A DNA stretch of 64,000 nt from Microbacterium sp. HD4P20 (GCF_019449275.2 NZ_JAHZQZ020000010.1:62001-126000); one strand, 5' to 3'. Counted from the stretch's first letter, positions 17,622-26,603 are shown. A program made the numbers and translations. The notes: generated by a model not told the origin, from the letters alone.

Positions 17622-18035
17622 GTGACCTCTGCCAACGCCGCACCCGCTCCGCTTCGGATCCACGTCTCGGCCGCCGTCATCCTGGATGATCGGGGCAGGC
17701 TGCTGCTCGTGCGCAAGGCCGGGACGACGGCGTTCATGCAGCCGGGTGGCAAGCCCGAACCGGGCGAGACGGCGAGCGAGACTCTCAGCCGCGAGCTCGC
17801 CGAAGAACTCGGCATCCGGGTCGATCCGTGGGAGCTGCGTCCTCTCGGAGAGTTCACCGCCGCGGCGGCGAACGAGCCGGGCTTCCTTGTCGTAGCGGAT
17901 GTCTTCGCCGCCGACATCGGCGCGCAGCGTCCGCGGGTCGGCGCCGAGATCGCCGAGCTGCGCTGGGTCGGTGGAGCGGATGCCACGACCCTCGAGATCG
18001 CACCCCTCGCCCGGGAGAACTTCCTCCCGCGCTGA
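17622..18035 (+). CDS. NUDIX hydrolase
   Basis: A 137-residue NUDIX domain protein that hydrolyses a nucleoside diphosphate linked to another group. The full Nudix box is present: GGKPEPGETASETLSRELAE followed by ELGI, with the REL-x-EELG core that binds magnesium. It is close to MutT/ADP-ribose types but specificity cannot be assigned. The GTG at 17622 is chosen because TACCGT (17610-17615) lies six bases upstream, the spacing of a leaderless actinobacterial promoter. An in-frame ATG at 17595 would add nine residues and lies inside the promoter. Confidence 0.85.
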   Translation: MTSANAAPAPLRIHVSAAVILDDRGRLLLVRKAGTTAFMQPGGKPEPGETASETLSRELAEELGIRVDPWELRPLGEFTAAAANEPGFLVVADVFAADIGAQRPRVGAEIAELRWVGGADATTLEIAPLARENFLPR

Positions 18036-18078
18036 GGCCCAGACCGGGCACCGTTTCGGAGTACGCGTCTACTTGCAG

Positions 18079-18092
18079 TTGGAGCGCGCCAA
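18079..18092. promoter_or_regulatory. LacI-type operator O1
   Basis: TTGGAGCGCGCCAA, a near-palindrome (12 of 14 positions symmetric) with the central GCGC typical of LacI-family operators. It sits 17 bases upstream of the -35 box of the 18176 operon. Its centre is 68 bases from O2, suitable for looping. The likely ligand is the LacI protein encoded at 22516. Confidence 0.6.
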
Positions 18093-18109
18093 GAATTCGT
18101 CCCTACGGG

Positions 18110-18138
18110 TTGCATTGCTCGCTTGCTCCGTGTAGCTT
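18110..18138 (+). promoter_or_regulatory. Promoter of the LacI-controlled operon
   Basis: -35 TTGCAT (18110-18115) and -10 TAGCTT (18133-18138) are separated by 17 bases, predicting a transcription start near 18145, just at the O2 operator. This arrangement suits repression at both flanks. Confidence 0.6.
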
Positions 18139-18147
18139 CGCACTGTC

Positions 18148-18159
18148 TGGAGCGCTCCA
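18148..18159. promoter_or_regulatory. LacI-type operator O2
   Basis: TGGAGCGCTCCA is a perfect 12-base palindrome matching the LacI-family core (GG-A-GCGC-T-CC). It covers the predicted transcription start of the operon that contains a lacI-type gene. It shares the half-site TGGAGCGC with O1. Confidence 0.7.
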
Positions 18160-18175
18160 AAATAGAAAGTCGAAG

Positions 18176-19456
18176 ATGACCCACACACAGTTCGCAGCGG
18201 ATCTGCCCGTCTCTGATGTCGACGTTCTGGTCGCCGGTGGCGGTTGCGCGGGATTCGGCGCAGCGCTCGCGGCCGCTCGGGGCGGTGCCCGCACGCTGCT
18301 CGTGGAGCAGTCGGGTTTCATCGGCGGCATTCTGACCCGTGTCGGCAACCCCTGGTTCGACGGCGTCGCCCACCTGACGACCGGTCGTATCGCCCTCGGA
18401 GGCATCCCGATCGAAGTGCTCCAGCGGCTCGGTCTGGCCGAACCGGAACAGACGCACCTGGACCACCCCTTTCTGCCGATCGACCCGGAGGCGTTCAAGC
18501 ACGTCGCCGATCAGATGCTCATGGAGCAGCACGACAACCTCGACGTGCTCTTCCACACGTCGGTCGCGGCTGTCCGTGCCGGCGCCGGCCGGGTGGACGA
18601 GGTCGTGCTCGCCAACAAGGCGGGCCTGTCCGCCGTGCGCGCTAAGGTGACCATCGACGCGACGGGGGACGGCGACGTCGCGGCCTGGGCAGGCGCGCCG
18701 GTCGAGCGAAGCGTTCCGATGCAGCCGCTCACGCTGCACTTCCGCGTCGGGAACGTGGAGGAGACAGACACCCTGACGCCCCGCATGCGTGAGGTCGTCG
18801 AGGACCTCCACGAGACCGGTGCGATCGGGCTGTACTTCTTCCACGCCGAGCACGACGACTTCGCGCACGCGCCCGACGAGCTCGTGTTCAACATCACCCG
18901 CATCCCCGGGGACGGCACCGACCCGGCCGACCTCACCGCCGCAGAGATGCGGGGACGCAAGGACGCCCACGTGCTCGTCTCGGCGTGGCGTGAGCGCGTG
19001 CCCGAGTTCCGCAACGCGTACCTGATCTACAGCGGGCCCTCGGTCGGCGTGCGCGAGACGCGTCGGATCGTCGGCGACTATCAGCTCACCGAAGACGACA
19101 TCCGTTCCGGGCGGCGGTTCGAGGATGCTGTGCTGCAGGGCGTCTTCTACGTCGATGTGCACCCGTCCGATCGAGCGGGAACACACGACTACGACGCGTG
19201 GACGCCCGACCCCTACGACATCCCCTTCCGCACGCTCCTGCCCCGCGGGTGGGACGACCTGCTCGTCGCCGGCCGCTGCCATTCCGCCACGCGCCGGGCG
19301 GCCGGCTCGTCACGCGTCACCGCGACCGCCATGGCCATGGGACAGGCGGCAGGCACCGCGGCGGCGCTGGCCGTCGCATCCGGCTCCCGAGTACGGGATC
19401 TCGACACCCAGACCCTGCAGAATGCCCTACGGGCCGACGGCGTGATCTTGAACTGA
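18176..19456 (+). CDS. FAD-dependent oxidoreductase (FAD_oxidored family)
   Basis: A 426-residue flavoprotein with an N-terminal dinucleotide-binding fold (VLVAGGGCAGFGAALAAARGG, about residues 17-37) followed by the ESGFIGGILTRVG-like segment typical of FAD_oxidored/FAD-dependent sugar-operon oxidoreductases. The C-terminal FAD segment is AGRCHSATRRAAGSSRVT. The ATG at 18176 begins the first gene after the operator-promoter region. Neighbours are a sugar-type importer, LacI and a zinc alcohol dehydrogenase, so it probably oxidises the imported polyol, sugar or sugar acid. It lacks a signal peptide. The exact reaction is unknown. Confidence 0.82.
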   Translation: MTHTQFAADLPVSDVDVLVAGGGCAGFGAALAAARGGARTLLVEQSGFIGGILTRVGNPWFDGVAHLTTGRIALGGIPIEVLQRLGLAEPEQTHLDHPFLPIDPEAFKHVADQMLMEQHDNLDVLFHTSVAAVRAGAGRVDEVVLANKAGLSAVRAKVTIDATGDGDVAAWAGAPVERSVPMQPLTLHFRVGNVEETDTLTPRMREVVEDLHETGAIGLYFFHAEHDDFAHAPDELVFNITRIPGDGTDPADLTAAEMRGRKDAHVLVSAWRERVPEFRNAYLIYSGPSVGVRETRRIVGDYQLTEDDIRSGRRFEDAVLQGVFYVDVHPSDRAGTHDYDAWTPDPYDIPFRTLLPRGWDDLLVAGRCHSATRRAAGSSRVTATAMAMGQAAGTAAALAVASGSRVRDLDTQTLQNALRADGVILN

Positions 19457-19494
19457 CCACCTCGCACCACCCACCAAGAGAGAAGGAGACGACG

Positions 19495-20814
19495 ATGTTT
19501 CTACGCAGAGCAGCGTCTGGAATCGCGGCCGCGGCCGGCCTCACCCTGATGATCGCCGGGTGCGCCGGCGGCGACAGCGGAGACACCGGAGACGACCAGG
19601 ACGACGGGCCCGTGACGATCGAGTTCTGGAGCATGCCGTTCGGCGGCCACACCGAAGAGGATGTCGCCGCATACGTCGACGAGTTCAACGAGAGTCAAGA
19701 CGACATCGTGGTGGAGCTCACCGGCCTGCAGTGGGCCGATGGGCGCGACAAGATCATCCAGGCGGTCGGAGCCGGGACCGGCCCCGATGTGTTCATCATG
19801 GCGCCGGTGAACCAGGACTTCCTCTCGTCGGGATCGCTCGCCTCCCTGGACGACCTCGGATACACCCCGGAGGACGTCGACCCCTTCCTCGACATCATCG
19901 AGGCCGCAGCCGGCTACGACGGCGAGGTCTACGGCGTGCCGATCGGCTATTACACCAACGTCCTCTACTACAACGCCACCGTGCTCGAGCAGTACGGGTT
20001 CGACGGGCCACCCGAGACGTGGGACGAGCTGAAGGAAGCCGCGGCCACCATCACCACCGAGTCCGCCGCGGCGGGTGATCCCGTCATGGGCTTCCAGATC
20101 AAGGGAATGGACGATCACCTCAACGCGATCAACCACACCTGGGCGAACTTCTTCTACCAGGCCGGCGGTGAGCAGCTGATCGACGACCTCACGAAGGCGA
20201 ACGCCGACTCCCAGTCCGGCCGTGAGGCGCTGGAGTATCTGCGCAGCTTCGTCGAGGAAGGCATCACGACCCCCGGTCCGAGCGCCAAGGGCGGGTTCAT
20301 CGACGGCACTGTCGCGATGTTCACGTTCCAGCAGCTGCACCTGCCCGAGATCGAGGCATCCACGTTGGAGGACGAGTGGGGGCTGGCACCCATGCCGGAA
20401 GGCCCCGACACGGCGAGCTCGTACACCGACGGCGAGTTCCTGGTCGCCAACGCCGCCTCCGAAGAGCTCGAAGCCGCCGGCACCTTCATGAAGTGGATGA
20501 CCTCGCCCGAGCAGGGCGTGCGGTACATGGAGAAGGCGCCGCTGTTCGCCTACGAGCTCGACAAGGTCAGCGACGACGTCCGCGAACAGGTCGAGGGGCT
20601 CATCGAGGCCGATCCCAACCGCGGCGCGCTGCTGGAGCAGCTCCAGCGCGCCAGCCTGTCGAACATCGTCGCCGAGCGCTACGCGCAAGCAGCCCGATGG
20701 GAAGCGCAGAAGCAGTACATCGTGGCGGCCATCAACGGCGACATGTCCATCGACGACGCGCTTGCCGCGATCGATGCTGCGGTGGACGAGGCGCTCGAGG
20801 TGGCGAGCTACTGA
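19495..20814 (+). CDS. Carbohydrate ABC transporter substrate-binding lipoprotein
   Basis: A 439-residue SBP_bac_1 family lipoprotein. The signal peptide ends at lipobox MIAGC, followed by an acidic spacer. The mature domain opens with VTIEFWSMPFGGH and shows the family features GTGPDVFIM and YGVPIGYYTNVLYYN. AGAAGGAG lies eight bases before the ATG. It feeds the two permeases immediately downstream. No ATPase gene is in the operon, so it probably uses a shared MsiK-like ATPase encoded elsewhere, as is usual for actinobacterial sugar importers. Confidence 0.92.
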   Translation: MFLRRAASGIAAAAGLTLMIAGCAGGDSGDTGDDQDDGPVTIEFWSMPFGGHTEEDVAAYVDEFNESQDDIVVELTGLQWADGRDKIIQAVGAGTGPDVFIMAPVNQDFLSSGSLASLDDLGYTPEDVDPFLDIIEAAAGYDGEVYGVPIGYYTNVLYYNATVLEQYGFDGPPETWDELKEAAATITTESAAAGDPVMGFQIKGMDDHLNAINHTWANFFYQAGGEQLIDDLTKANADSQSGREALEYLRSFVEEGITTPGPSAKGGFIDGTVAMFTFQQLHLPEIEASTLEDEWGLAPMPEGPDTASSYTDGEFLVANAASEELEAAGTFMKWMTSPEQGVRYMEKAPLFAYELDKVSDDVREQVEGLIEADPNRGALLEQLQRASLSNIVAERYAQAARWEAQKQYIVAAINGDMSIDDALAAIDAAVDEALEVASY

Positions 20815-21698
20815 TGGGGGCGCGACGACGCGGGATGAGCGCGGCGCGGCGCGAAGGTGTCTCTGCGTGGCTGTTCATGCTCCCGGGGCTCATCCCGCTC
20901 GTCGCCTTCCTTTACTGGCCGCTCGGACAGGCGTTCGGGCTGAGCTTCTTCCAGTGGAACCTCCTCGGCGATCCGAAGTTCGTCGGAACGCTGCAGTATG
21001 AGCGGCTGATCGCATCCGAGACCTTCCATCAGTCGCTGATGGTGACGCTGGTCTATACCGTGGGAGTCTCGGTGACCGCCTACGCGCTCTCACTCGGCAC
21101 CGCGGTCATGCTCAACAAGGCGATCGCGGGCGTCAAAGCGGTCCGCACCGTGTCGCTCCTGCCCGCCATCATCCCGATGGTCGTGGCCGGGGTCATCTGG
21201 AAGTTCATCTACGAACCCACCGGCGGGCCGCTGAACCAGATGCTCGCCGTCTTCGGGATCGACGGGCCGGCGTGGTTGCAGGATCCCGCCCTCGCGCTGC
21301 CGTCGGTCATGCTCGTGTCGGTCTGGAAGGACTTCGGCATCTACATGCTCGTCCTCCTGGGCGGACTCCAGCAGATTCCCCGCGAGATCGAAGAAGCGGC
21401 CTCGATCGACGGTGCCAGCGCCACGCAGACCTTCTGGCGGGTCAAGTTCCCCATGCTCGGCGCCGTCAACCTCTTCGTTCTCGTGCTGCTGATCTTCAAC
21501 TCGTTCAAGGTTTTCGACCAGGTCTGGGTGATGACCGAGGGCGGTCCAGGCAACGCCACCCTCACCATCATCACGTTCCTCTACACGCGCATGCAGATCG
21601 ACATCGGATTCGCCGCGGCGGGCACCGCCGTGCTGTTCCTGCTCGTGCTCATCCCGCTCACCCTCCAGCTGATCGCCCGACGGAAGGTCACGGCATGA
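20814..21698 (+). CDS. Carbohydrate ABC transporter permease, MalF/UgpA type
   Basis: A 294-residue permease with six hydrophobic helices, an N-terminal positively charged region and the coupling loop EEAASIDGASATQTFWRV. The ATG at 20814 overlaps the binding-protein stop (TGATG); an in-frame ATG seven codons on is an alternative. It pairs with the next gene to form the channel of the LacI-controlled importer. Confidence 0.92.
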   Translation: MGARRRGMSAARREGVSAWLFMLPGLIPLVAFLYWPLGQAFGLSFFQWNLLGDPKFVGTLQYERLIASETFHQSLMVTLVYTVGVSVTAYALSLGTAVMLNKAIAGVKAVRTVSLLPAIIPMVVAGVIWKFIYEPTGGPLNQMLAVFGIDGPAWLQDPALALPSVMLVSVWKDFGIYMLVLLGGLQQIPREIEEAASIDGASATQTFWRVKFPMLGAVNLFVLVLLIFNSFKVFDQVWVMTEGGPGNATLTIITFLYTRMQIDIGFAAAGTAVLFLLVLIPLTLQLIARRKVTA

Positions 21699-22519
21699 AC
21701 GGCGCACTGAAACGCACGGGCTACGTGGCCGCACTCGTGGGCATCGTCCTGTTCTGCGGGGTGCCGTTCGTCTGGATGGTGCTGGCGTCCCTGCAGCCGC
21801 TGCAGAACCTGCTCGGCGCCCAGATGGACGTGTTCGCCTTCGCGGACGCGACACTCGACAACTACGCACGCCTCTTCGAGCAGAAGGACTTCGCGCGCTG
21901 GTTCGTCAACTCGCTCGTCGTCTGCATCGTCGTCGTCCTTGCCAATCTCGTCTTCGACAGCCTCATCGCGTATCCGCTGGCCCGCATGAACTTCTGGGGC
22001 AAGCCGATCGTGCTGCTGCTGGTGGTCGCGGCGATCATGATCCCGGCCCAGGTCATCCTCGTGCCGCTGTACATCCAGATGCGCGACCTCGGCTGGCTCA
22101 ACTCCTATGCGGCCCTCATCGCGCCCTATGTCGTCAGTCCGACCGGCATCTTCCTGCTGCGGCAGACGTTCATGGCGATGCCGCGCGAGCTCGACGAGGC
22201 GGCGTTCATCGACGGCGCTTCCCGCCTGCGCACGCTGTGGTCCGTGCTTGTGCCCAACGCCCTGGCGATGTACGGGACGCTCGCGGTGCTGAAGTTCATG
22301 TGGACGTGGGGCGAGTTCGCCTGGCCGTCGCTCGCCGTCAATGATGCCGACCTGCGCACCATCCCGGTAGGTTTGGCGAGCATGCGCAGCCAGTTCGCCA
22401 CCGAATGGGACCTGCTGATGGCCGGCTCGGTCGTGGCCATCATCCCGGTCGCGCTGCTGTTCGCCTTCTTGCAGAAGTACTTCGTCGCCGGACTCACCTC
22501 CGGGGCGGTGAAGGGATGA
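21695..22519 (+). CDS. Carbohydrate ABC transporter permease, MalG/UgpE type
   Basis: A 274-residue permease with six hydrophobic helices. It has the MalG-type loop ELDEAAFIDGASRLRTLWSV and the conserved C-terminal end QKYFVAGLTSGAVKG. The start overlaps the previous stop (ATGA), and its own stop overlaps the lacI-type start, showing tight translational coupling through the operon. Confidence 0.92.
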   Translation: MNGALKRTGYVAALVGIVLFCGVPFVWMVLASLQPLQNLLGAQMDVFAFADATLDNYARLFEQKDFARWFVNSLVVCIVVVLANLVFDSLIAYPLARMNFWGKPIVLLLVVAAIMIPAQVILVPLYIQMRDLGWLNSYAALIAPYVVSPTGIFLLRQTFMAMPRELDEAAFIDGASRLRTLWSVLVPNALAMYGTLAVLKFMWTWGEFAWPSLAVNDADLRTIPVGLASMRSQFATEWDLLMAGSVVAIIPVALLFAFLQKYFVAGLTSGAVKG

Positions 22520-23553
22520 CCGCCACCGCGGGGTCGTCCGGCACGCGACGGCCCACGATGTCGGATGTCGCGCGCGAGGCGAACGTGTCGAGGTCGCTGG
22601 TCTCCCTGGTGCTCCAGCACCCCGAGAAGGTCGGCGACAAGCGCAAGCGCGCCGTGCACGATGCCATGCGCCGCCTGGGCTATCGGCCGAATGCGGCGGC
22701 TCGTCAGCTCGCCAGTCAGCGCACCGACACGTTCGGCGTGCTCGTGTCGGACCTGCACAATCCGTTCTACACGGAGGTGATCGACGGCATCCTCGAGGCG
22801 GCGGAGGACTTCCGTCACCAGGTGCTCATCGCGAGCGGCGAGCGCGACCCGTCCAAAGAGAAGGCCGCAGCCGAAGCGTTCGCCGAGCTGCGGGCAGAGG
22901 GCGTGATCCTGATCACGCCGACCATGAGCACGGAAGACATCGAGGCGATCGCCCTGGCCGTGCCGACGGTGATCGTCGGGCGACCGGGGCCTCGGCCCGT
23001 CGGAACCGGACGCGTGCTCACCGACGACGAGCGCGGTGTGCGCGTCGCGCTGGACCACTTGCTGGCGCTGGGCCACCGCGAGATCGGGTTCGTCGCGGCC
23101 GGCGAGAATCCCGGAGCTCGAGCCCGCGAGGACGCCTTCCTCGCCGCAATGACCGGCGTGGGCCTGGCCGACCGTGCGCACATCGCGTCGGCTGCTCCCA
23201 ATCAGGAGGGCGGGTACGCGGCCGGCCGCGAGATGCTCACCGCGGCTCGGCGGCCCACGGCCATCCTCGCGTCCAACGACCTCGCGGCACTGGGCGTGCT
23301 CGGTGCGGCAGCCGACCTGAACCTTCGCTGGCCGACCGATCTGTCGGTCGTCGGCTACGACAACACGATCCTCGCGCAGCTGCAGCCCATCGCGCTGACC
23401 AGCGTGAACCAGCCGCGGCGGCTCATGGGACGCACGGCCACCACGCTCCTGCGCGACCTCACGCGCGGCGGGGAGCCCTCGTCGGTGACGCTGGACCCCG
23501 AGCTGGTCGTACGCTCGACCACCGGTCCGGCGTCCCCTTCCCCGAGCCCGTGA
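22516..23553 (+). CDS. LacI family transcriptional regulator
   Basis: A 345-residue repressor-type regulator. The LacI HTH lies at residues 15-34 (MSDVAREANVSRSLVSLVLQ) and the hinge helix is NAAARQLASQ. The periplasmic-binding-like sensor domain follows, with GVLVSDLHNPFYTEV and the C-terminal SVVGYDN. It is encoded inside the operon it probably controls, overlapping the second permease gene (ATGA). Two LacI-type palindromes flank the promoter at 18110-18138, making autoregulation together with the transport genes likely. The effector is presumably the imported compound or a metabolite. Confidence 0.92.
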   Translation: MTATAGSSGTRRPTMSDVAREANVSRSLVSLVLQHPEKVGDKRKRAVHDAMRRLGYRPNAAARQLASQRTDTFGVLVSDLHNPFYTEVIDGILEAAEDFRHQVLIASGERDPSKEKAAAEAFAELRAEGVILITPTMSTEDIEAIALAVPTVIVGRPGPRPVGTGRVLTDDERGVRVALDHLLALGHREIGFVAAGENPGARAREDAFLAAMTGVGLADRAHIASAAPNQEGGYAAGREMLTAARRPTAILASNDLAALGVLGAAADLNLRWPTDLSVVGYDNTILAQLQPIALTSVNQPRRLMGRTATTLLRDLTRGGEPSSVTLDPELVVRSTTGPASPSPSP

Positions 23554-23578
23554 GGCAGAGATTCGAGAGGAACAGCGA

Positions 23579-24697
23579 ATGGTCACCGACGTCCCCGAGC
23601 TGATGAAGGCCGCCGTCTGGGACGGCGGAGAAGCACGTCTGCAGATCGAGCAGATCCGCACGCCCCAGCCGCTTCGGGGTGAGGTCCTCATCCGTGTCGC
23701 CGCGTGCGGCGTCTGCCACACCGACCTCCACGTCCTGAAGGGCGAAGTCGCCTTTCCGGGGCCGGCCGTGCTCGGCCACGAGGTCAGCGGTGTGATCGTG
23801 GCGATCGGCGACGACGTCGAAGGCTTCCACGTCGGCGACAGCGTGATCGGAGCCTTCATCATGCCGTGCGGCACGTGCGACCTGTGTCGTCGCGGTCGTG
23901 ACGACATGTGCTCCACCTTCTTCCGCGAGAACCGACTCGGCGGCAATCTCCTCGACGGCACGTCGCGCCTGCGCCGCGCCGACGGGAGCCGGCTCTCGAT
24001 GTACTCGATGGCCGGGCTCGCCGAGTACAGCGTGATCCCGGCGACGGCGATCACGCGGCTTCCAGAAGGACTGCCTCTCGAGGAGTCGGCGGTCCTGGGG
24101 TGCGCCGCCTTCACCGCGTACGGAGCGCTCGCGGCGTCGGGGCTCGAATCGGGCGAGTCGGTCGCCGTCGTCGCCACCGGCGGCGTCGGGTCGAGCATCG
24201 TCCAACTCGCCGCTCATCTCGGCGCCGCACACGTCATCGCGATCGACGTCAGCGACGAGAAGCTCGCCGCGGCGACGGAACTGGGCGCGACTGCGGTGGT
24301 CAACTCCGCGACGACGGATGCCGCCGCCGCCGTCCGCGCGATCGTCCCCGGCGGTGTCGACATCGCGTTCGAGGCGCTCGGACGCAGCGAGACGTTCGAG
24401 CAGGCGATCACCCTCCTGGCCGACGGCGGTCGCATGGTCGCGGTGGGCATTGCGGCGGGTGCCGCCGTCGGGCGGGTGCCGATCACCCAGCTGGTGCGAC
24501 GCGGGCACACCGTGCGCGGTTCGTTCGGCGCGCGCACGCGCCGCGACCTGCCCCGCGTCGCCGCGCTGGCCGCAGAGGGCGGATACGACGTCCAGCGCGC
24601 CGTGACGAGGCGATTCTCGCTGGACGATGCGGATGCCGCGTACCAGGCCCTCGCGCGCGGCGAGATCACGGGCCGCGCGATCGTCGTGACGGGCTGA
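23579..24697 (+). CDS. Zinc-dependent alcohol dehydrogenase (MDR family)
   Basis: A 372-residue medium-chain dehydrogenase. The catalytic zinc region is ACGVCHTDLH with GHEVSG downstream. Structural zinc cysteines lie in PCGTCDLCRRGRDDMC. The NAD-binding loop reads VVATGGVGSSIVQLAAHLG. A GAGAGGA ribosome site precedes the ATG at 23579. As the last gene of the LacI-controlled operon it probably oxidises an alcohol group of the imported compound or reduces a catabolic aldehyde. Which alcohol cannot be told from sequence. Confidence 0.9.
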   Translation: MVTDVPELMKAAVWDGGEARLQIEQIRTPQPLRGEVLIRVAACGVCHTDLHVLKGEVAFPGPAVLGHEVSGVIVAIGDDVEGFHVGDSVIGAFIMPCGTCDLCRRGRDDMCSTFFRENRLGGNLLDGTSRLRRADGSRLSMYSMAGLAEYSVIPATAITRLPEGLPLEESAVLGCAAFTAYGALAASGLESGESVAVVATGGVGSSIVQLAAHLGAAHVIAIDVSDEKLAAATELGATAVVNSATTDAAAAVRAIVPGGVDIAFEALGRSETFEQAITLLADGGRMVAVGIAAGAAVGRVPITQLVRRGHTVRGSFGARTRRDLPRVAALAAEGGYDVQRAVTRRFSLDDADAAYQALARGEITGRAIVVTG

Positions 24698-24703
24698 CCG
24701 GAT

Positions 24704-24721
24704 CCCCGCCGATCTGCGGGG
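24704..24721 (+). terminator. Hairpin after the LacI-controlled operon
   Basis: CCCCGC and GCGGGG form a 6-bp stem with a 6-base loop, seven bases after the dehydrogenase stop, followed by GTTG but no T-run. Position at the end of a six-gene operon supports a terminator. Confidence 0.4.
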
Positions 24722-24808
24722 GTTGTCGGCAACGGTGACCTTTGGTCGTCGTTTGCCGCGAATGTCAAGGCCCATGCCAGGAAGGGTTCCGAGTTCTACG
24801 GTGTGGGC

Positions 24809-25153
24809 ATGAAGCACGTGATGTACGCCGAGAAGTCCCTGCTGATGGGGGATGACGTCGCCGACGCGCTGCTGGAGTACGCGCGGCTTCTTGCGGAGGG
24901 GTTTCACGCCGACACGGTGACCGTGCGAGCGATCGGAGCCGACGGGAACACGGTGGATGCGGCGTTGCTGCTCACTGCGACCAGCGCGATGACGGTCGAG
25001 TCGACGAACTCGACCGTCATCCCTCCCGACAACGCGGAAGCGGTTCGGTACCTTCACGGGTGCATCGAGCGCCTGAACCGGCCCCCTACGGTGCAGGCCG
25101 AGGTGGACGGCGGCATGCTCGATCACGAAGACATCGACCTCCGCGGGGTGTGA
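24809..25153 (+). CDS. Small uncharacterised protein paired with a DUF7882-type gene
   Basis: A 114-residue acidic, probably cytoplasmic protein (KHVMYAEKSLLMGDDVADAL at its start, many Asp/Glu). I recognise no catalytic motif. TACGGT (24797-24802) lies six bases before the ATG, so the mRNA is probably leaderless; a GTG two codons upstream lies inside that spacing and is not chosen. The stop is followed after two bases by the ATG of the next small gene, so they form a two-gene operon. Confidence 0.7.
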   Translation: MKHVMYAEKSLLMGDDVADALLEYARLLAEGFHADTVTVRAIGADGNTVDAALLLTATSAMTVESTNSTVIPPDNAEAVRYLHGCIERLNRPPTVQAEVDGGMLDHEDIDLRGV

Positions 25154-25155
25154 GC

Positions 25156-25485
25156 ATGGGTCATCTGATCTACGGCGTTGCCCCCGCGATCGCCATCGAT
25201 GACTGGGCACTGGAGCACCTGCGCTTCGTCATCGTCACTAAGCTCCGTCGCGACGAGAGCTTCAGTTTCAACTGGGAGAACGAGCCCGATGTCCACGGCG
25301 ACGTCGCGCACGATGCGCCGGGGATCTACGGCACGGTCTGGATCTCGAAGGGTTCTTCGCTCTACTTCAGCTTCGACAAGCCGCGGGCGCGTGATTTGAA
25401 CAGGGCCTGGCTCGACGCGCTCGCGGCCTCCGCGAACAGCGGCAGCGGCCTGCGGCTCGTACCCGAACCGGGCACTACGGAGTAG
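25156..25485 (+). CDS. Small DUF7882-type protein of Microbacteriaceae
   Basis: A 109-residue protein beginning MGHLIYG, with IAIDDWALEHLRFVIVTKLR, SFSFNWE and a C-terminal LRLVPEPG. This matches from memory a small protein widespread in Microbacteriaceae, currently called DUF7882; some database entries mislabel such proteins as ATP-dependent DNA ligase, which this length rules out. It has no signal peptide or membrane segment. Co-expressed with the upstream small gene. Function unknown; useful as a taxonomic hint. Confidence 0.7.
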   Translation: MGHLIYGVAPAIAIDDWALEHLRFVIVTKLRRDESFSFNWENEPDVHGDVAHDAPGIYGTVWISKGSSLYFSFDKPRARDLNRAWLDALAASANSGSGLRLVPEPGTTE

Positions 25486-25511
25486 GAGCGTCCGCGTTCG
25501 AGGACCGCGCC

Positions 25512-26603
25512 CTATGGCGCACTCTGAGCTCCGCCGTCCGACCCGGGCGCGTTGGCGGTCGAAGAGCGCAGAATCAAGCGGGGTTCGACTTGGATCTGCA
25601 GAGGCGGCTCGGCACTCGGCTCGCGGATGAGATCGACGAGCAGGCGCGTCGCCAGAGCGCCCACGCGTCGGCGGTCGGGAGCGACAGCGGAGATCGGGGG
25701 ATCGGCGCGCGCCGAGACGTCGTCGTCGTAAGCGACGATCGACAGCCGATCGGGCACGGAGAGTCCGCGAGCGCGCGCGCTCTGCAGAAGACCGAACAGC
25801 GAATTCTCGTCGCCGTGGCAGAAGAGGGCCGTGGCGCCGATACGCTCCACAGTGTCGAGCACCACGTCCGCGCTTCCGCGCTCCCACCGTGGCCCCGCGC
25901 CGAGCTCGCCCGGTCCGAGAATCGTGCTCTGCTCGTCCAGACCCAATCGGTCCACCGCGTCGCGCCACCCGCGCCGGACGAACTCTGAGCTCTGGGATCT
26001 TCCGCGGCTCACCATCACCAGACGACGATGCCCAAGATCATGCAGGTGACTGAGAGCACTATGGGCGCCGCGCTCATGGGCGGAGCGCACCGACGACACC
26101 GAGCCGAGGCCGCCCCCCGGCATCTCGCGCTCGACGAACACCACGGGGATCTGGAGCCGTTCGACTCTCTCCCGGAACTCGGCAGGCGCCTCGCGCTCTG
26201 AGACCGTTGGCACCCACAGGAGCCCGTCGACGCCCTCGCGGACGAGTTCGTCGATGAGCCGATACTCTTCGTCGAGGTCGTACTCCGAGATCACGAGCTT
26301 CATCTCGCCGGCGACCAGCGCGTCGTCGATTCCCTCCACGACATAGCGGTAGTAGTACGACGTCGGAACCACGACCCCGATCGTGCCGGTGAAGGTCTCG
26401 CGCGTCGAGAGCGGAATGTGATCACTTCGGAGGACAGCGCCGCCGCGCACCTTCTCGAGGAGGTGCTCGGCGACGAGTGCGTCCAGGTCCCGCCGGATGG
26501 TGACATGCGAGACGCCGATGTCGTCGACGAGCGACGCGATGCGCACGGCACCGTCCTGCTGAGCGCGGTCGAGGATCCGTGCGCGACGCTCGGCTGCGAG
26601 CAT
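25512..26603 (-). CDS. DeoR-HTH/LacI-sensor hybrid transcriptional regulator
   Basis: A 363-residue regulator. Residues 1-58 are a DeoR-type winged HTH (ILDRAQQDGAVRIASLVDDI, then VSHVTIRRDLDAL), followed by a LacI/RbsB-type sensor domain (GTIGVVVPTSYYYRYVVEGI to SIVAYDDD). The ATG at 26603 is used because AAGGGG (about 26608-26613 on the minus strand) precedes it and the DeoR domain begins there; a longer open frame upstream is promoter DNA. A 10-base motif in its own promoter recurs at the promoter of the divergent ABC-transporter/GH3/GH38 operon, its likely target. The effector is probably a sugar. Confidence 0.85.
   Translation of the reverse strand: MLAAERRARILDRAQQDGAVRIASLVDDIGVSHVTIRRDLDALVAEHLLEKVRGGAVLRSDHIPLSTRETFTGTIGVVVPTSYYYRYVVEGIDDALVAGEMKLVISEYDLDEEYRLIDELVREGVDGLLWVPTVSEREAPAEFRERVERLQIPVVFVEREMPGGGLGSVSSVRSAHERGAHSALSHLHDLGHRRLVMVSRGRSQSSEFVRRGWRDAVDRLGLDEQSTILGPGELGAGPRWERGSADVVLDTVERIGATALFCHGDENSLFGLLQSARARGLSVPDRLSIVAYDDDVSARADPPISAVAPDRRRVGALATRLLVDLIREPSAEPPLQIQVEPRLILRSSTANAPGSDGGAQSAP

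Noticed and set aside
15894-17663. 589-codon minus frame ending in the small SH3-like protein
   Set aside because: Only its last 67 codons are gene-like; the rest is a frame shadow of the SDR gene.
25156-25485. ATP-dependent DNA ligase label for this protein type
   Set aside because: At 109 residues with no nucleotidyltransferase KxDG motif, it cannot be a ligase.
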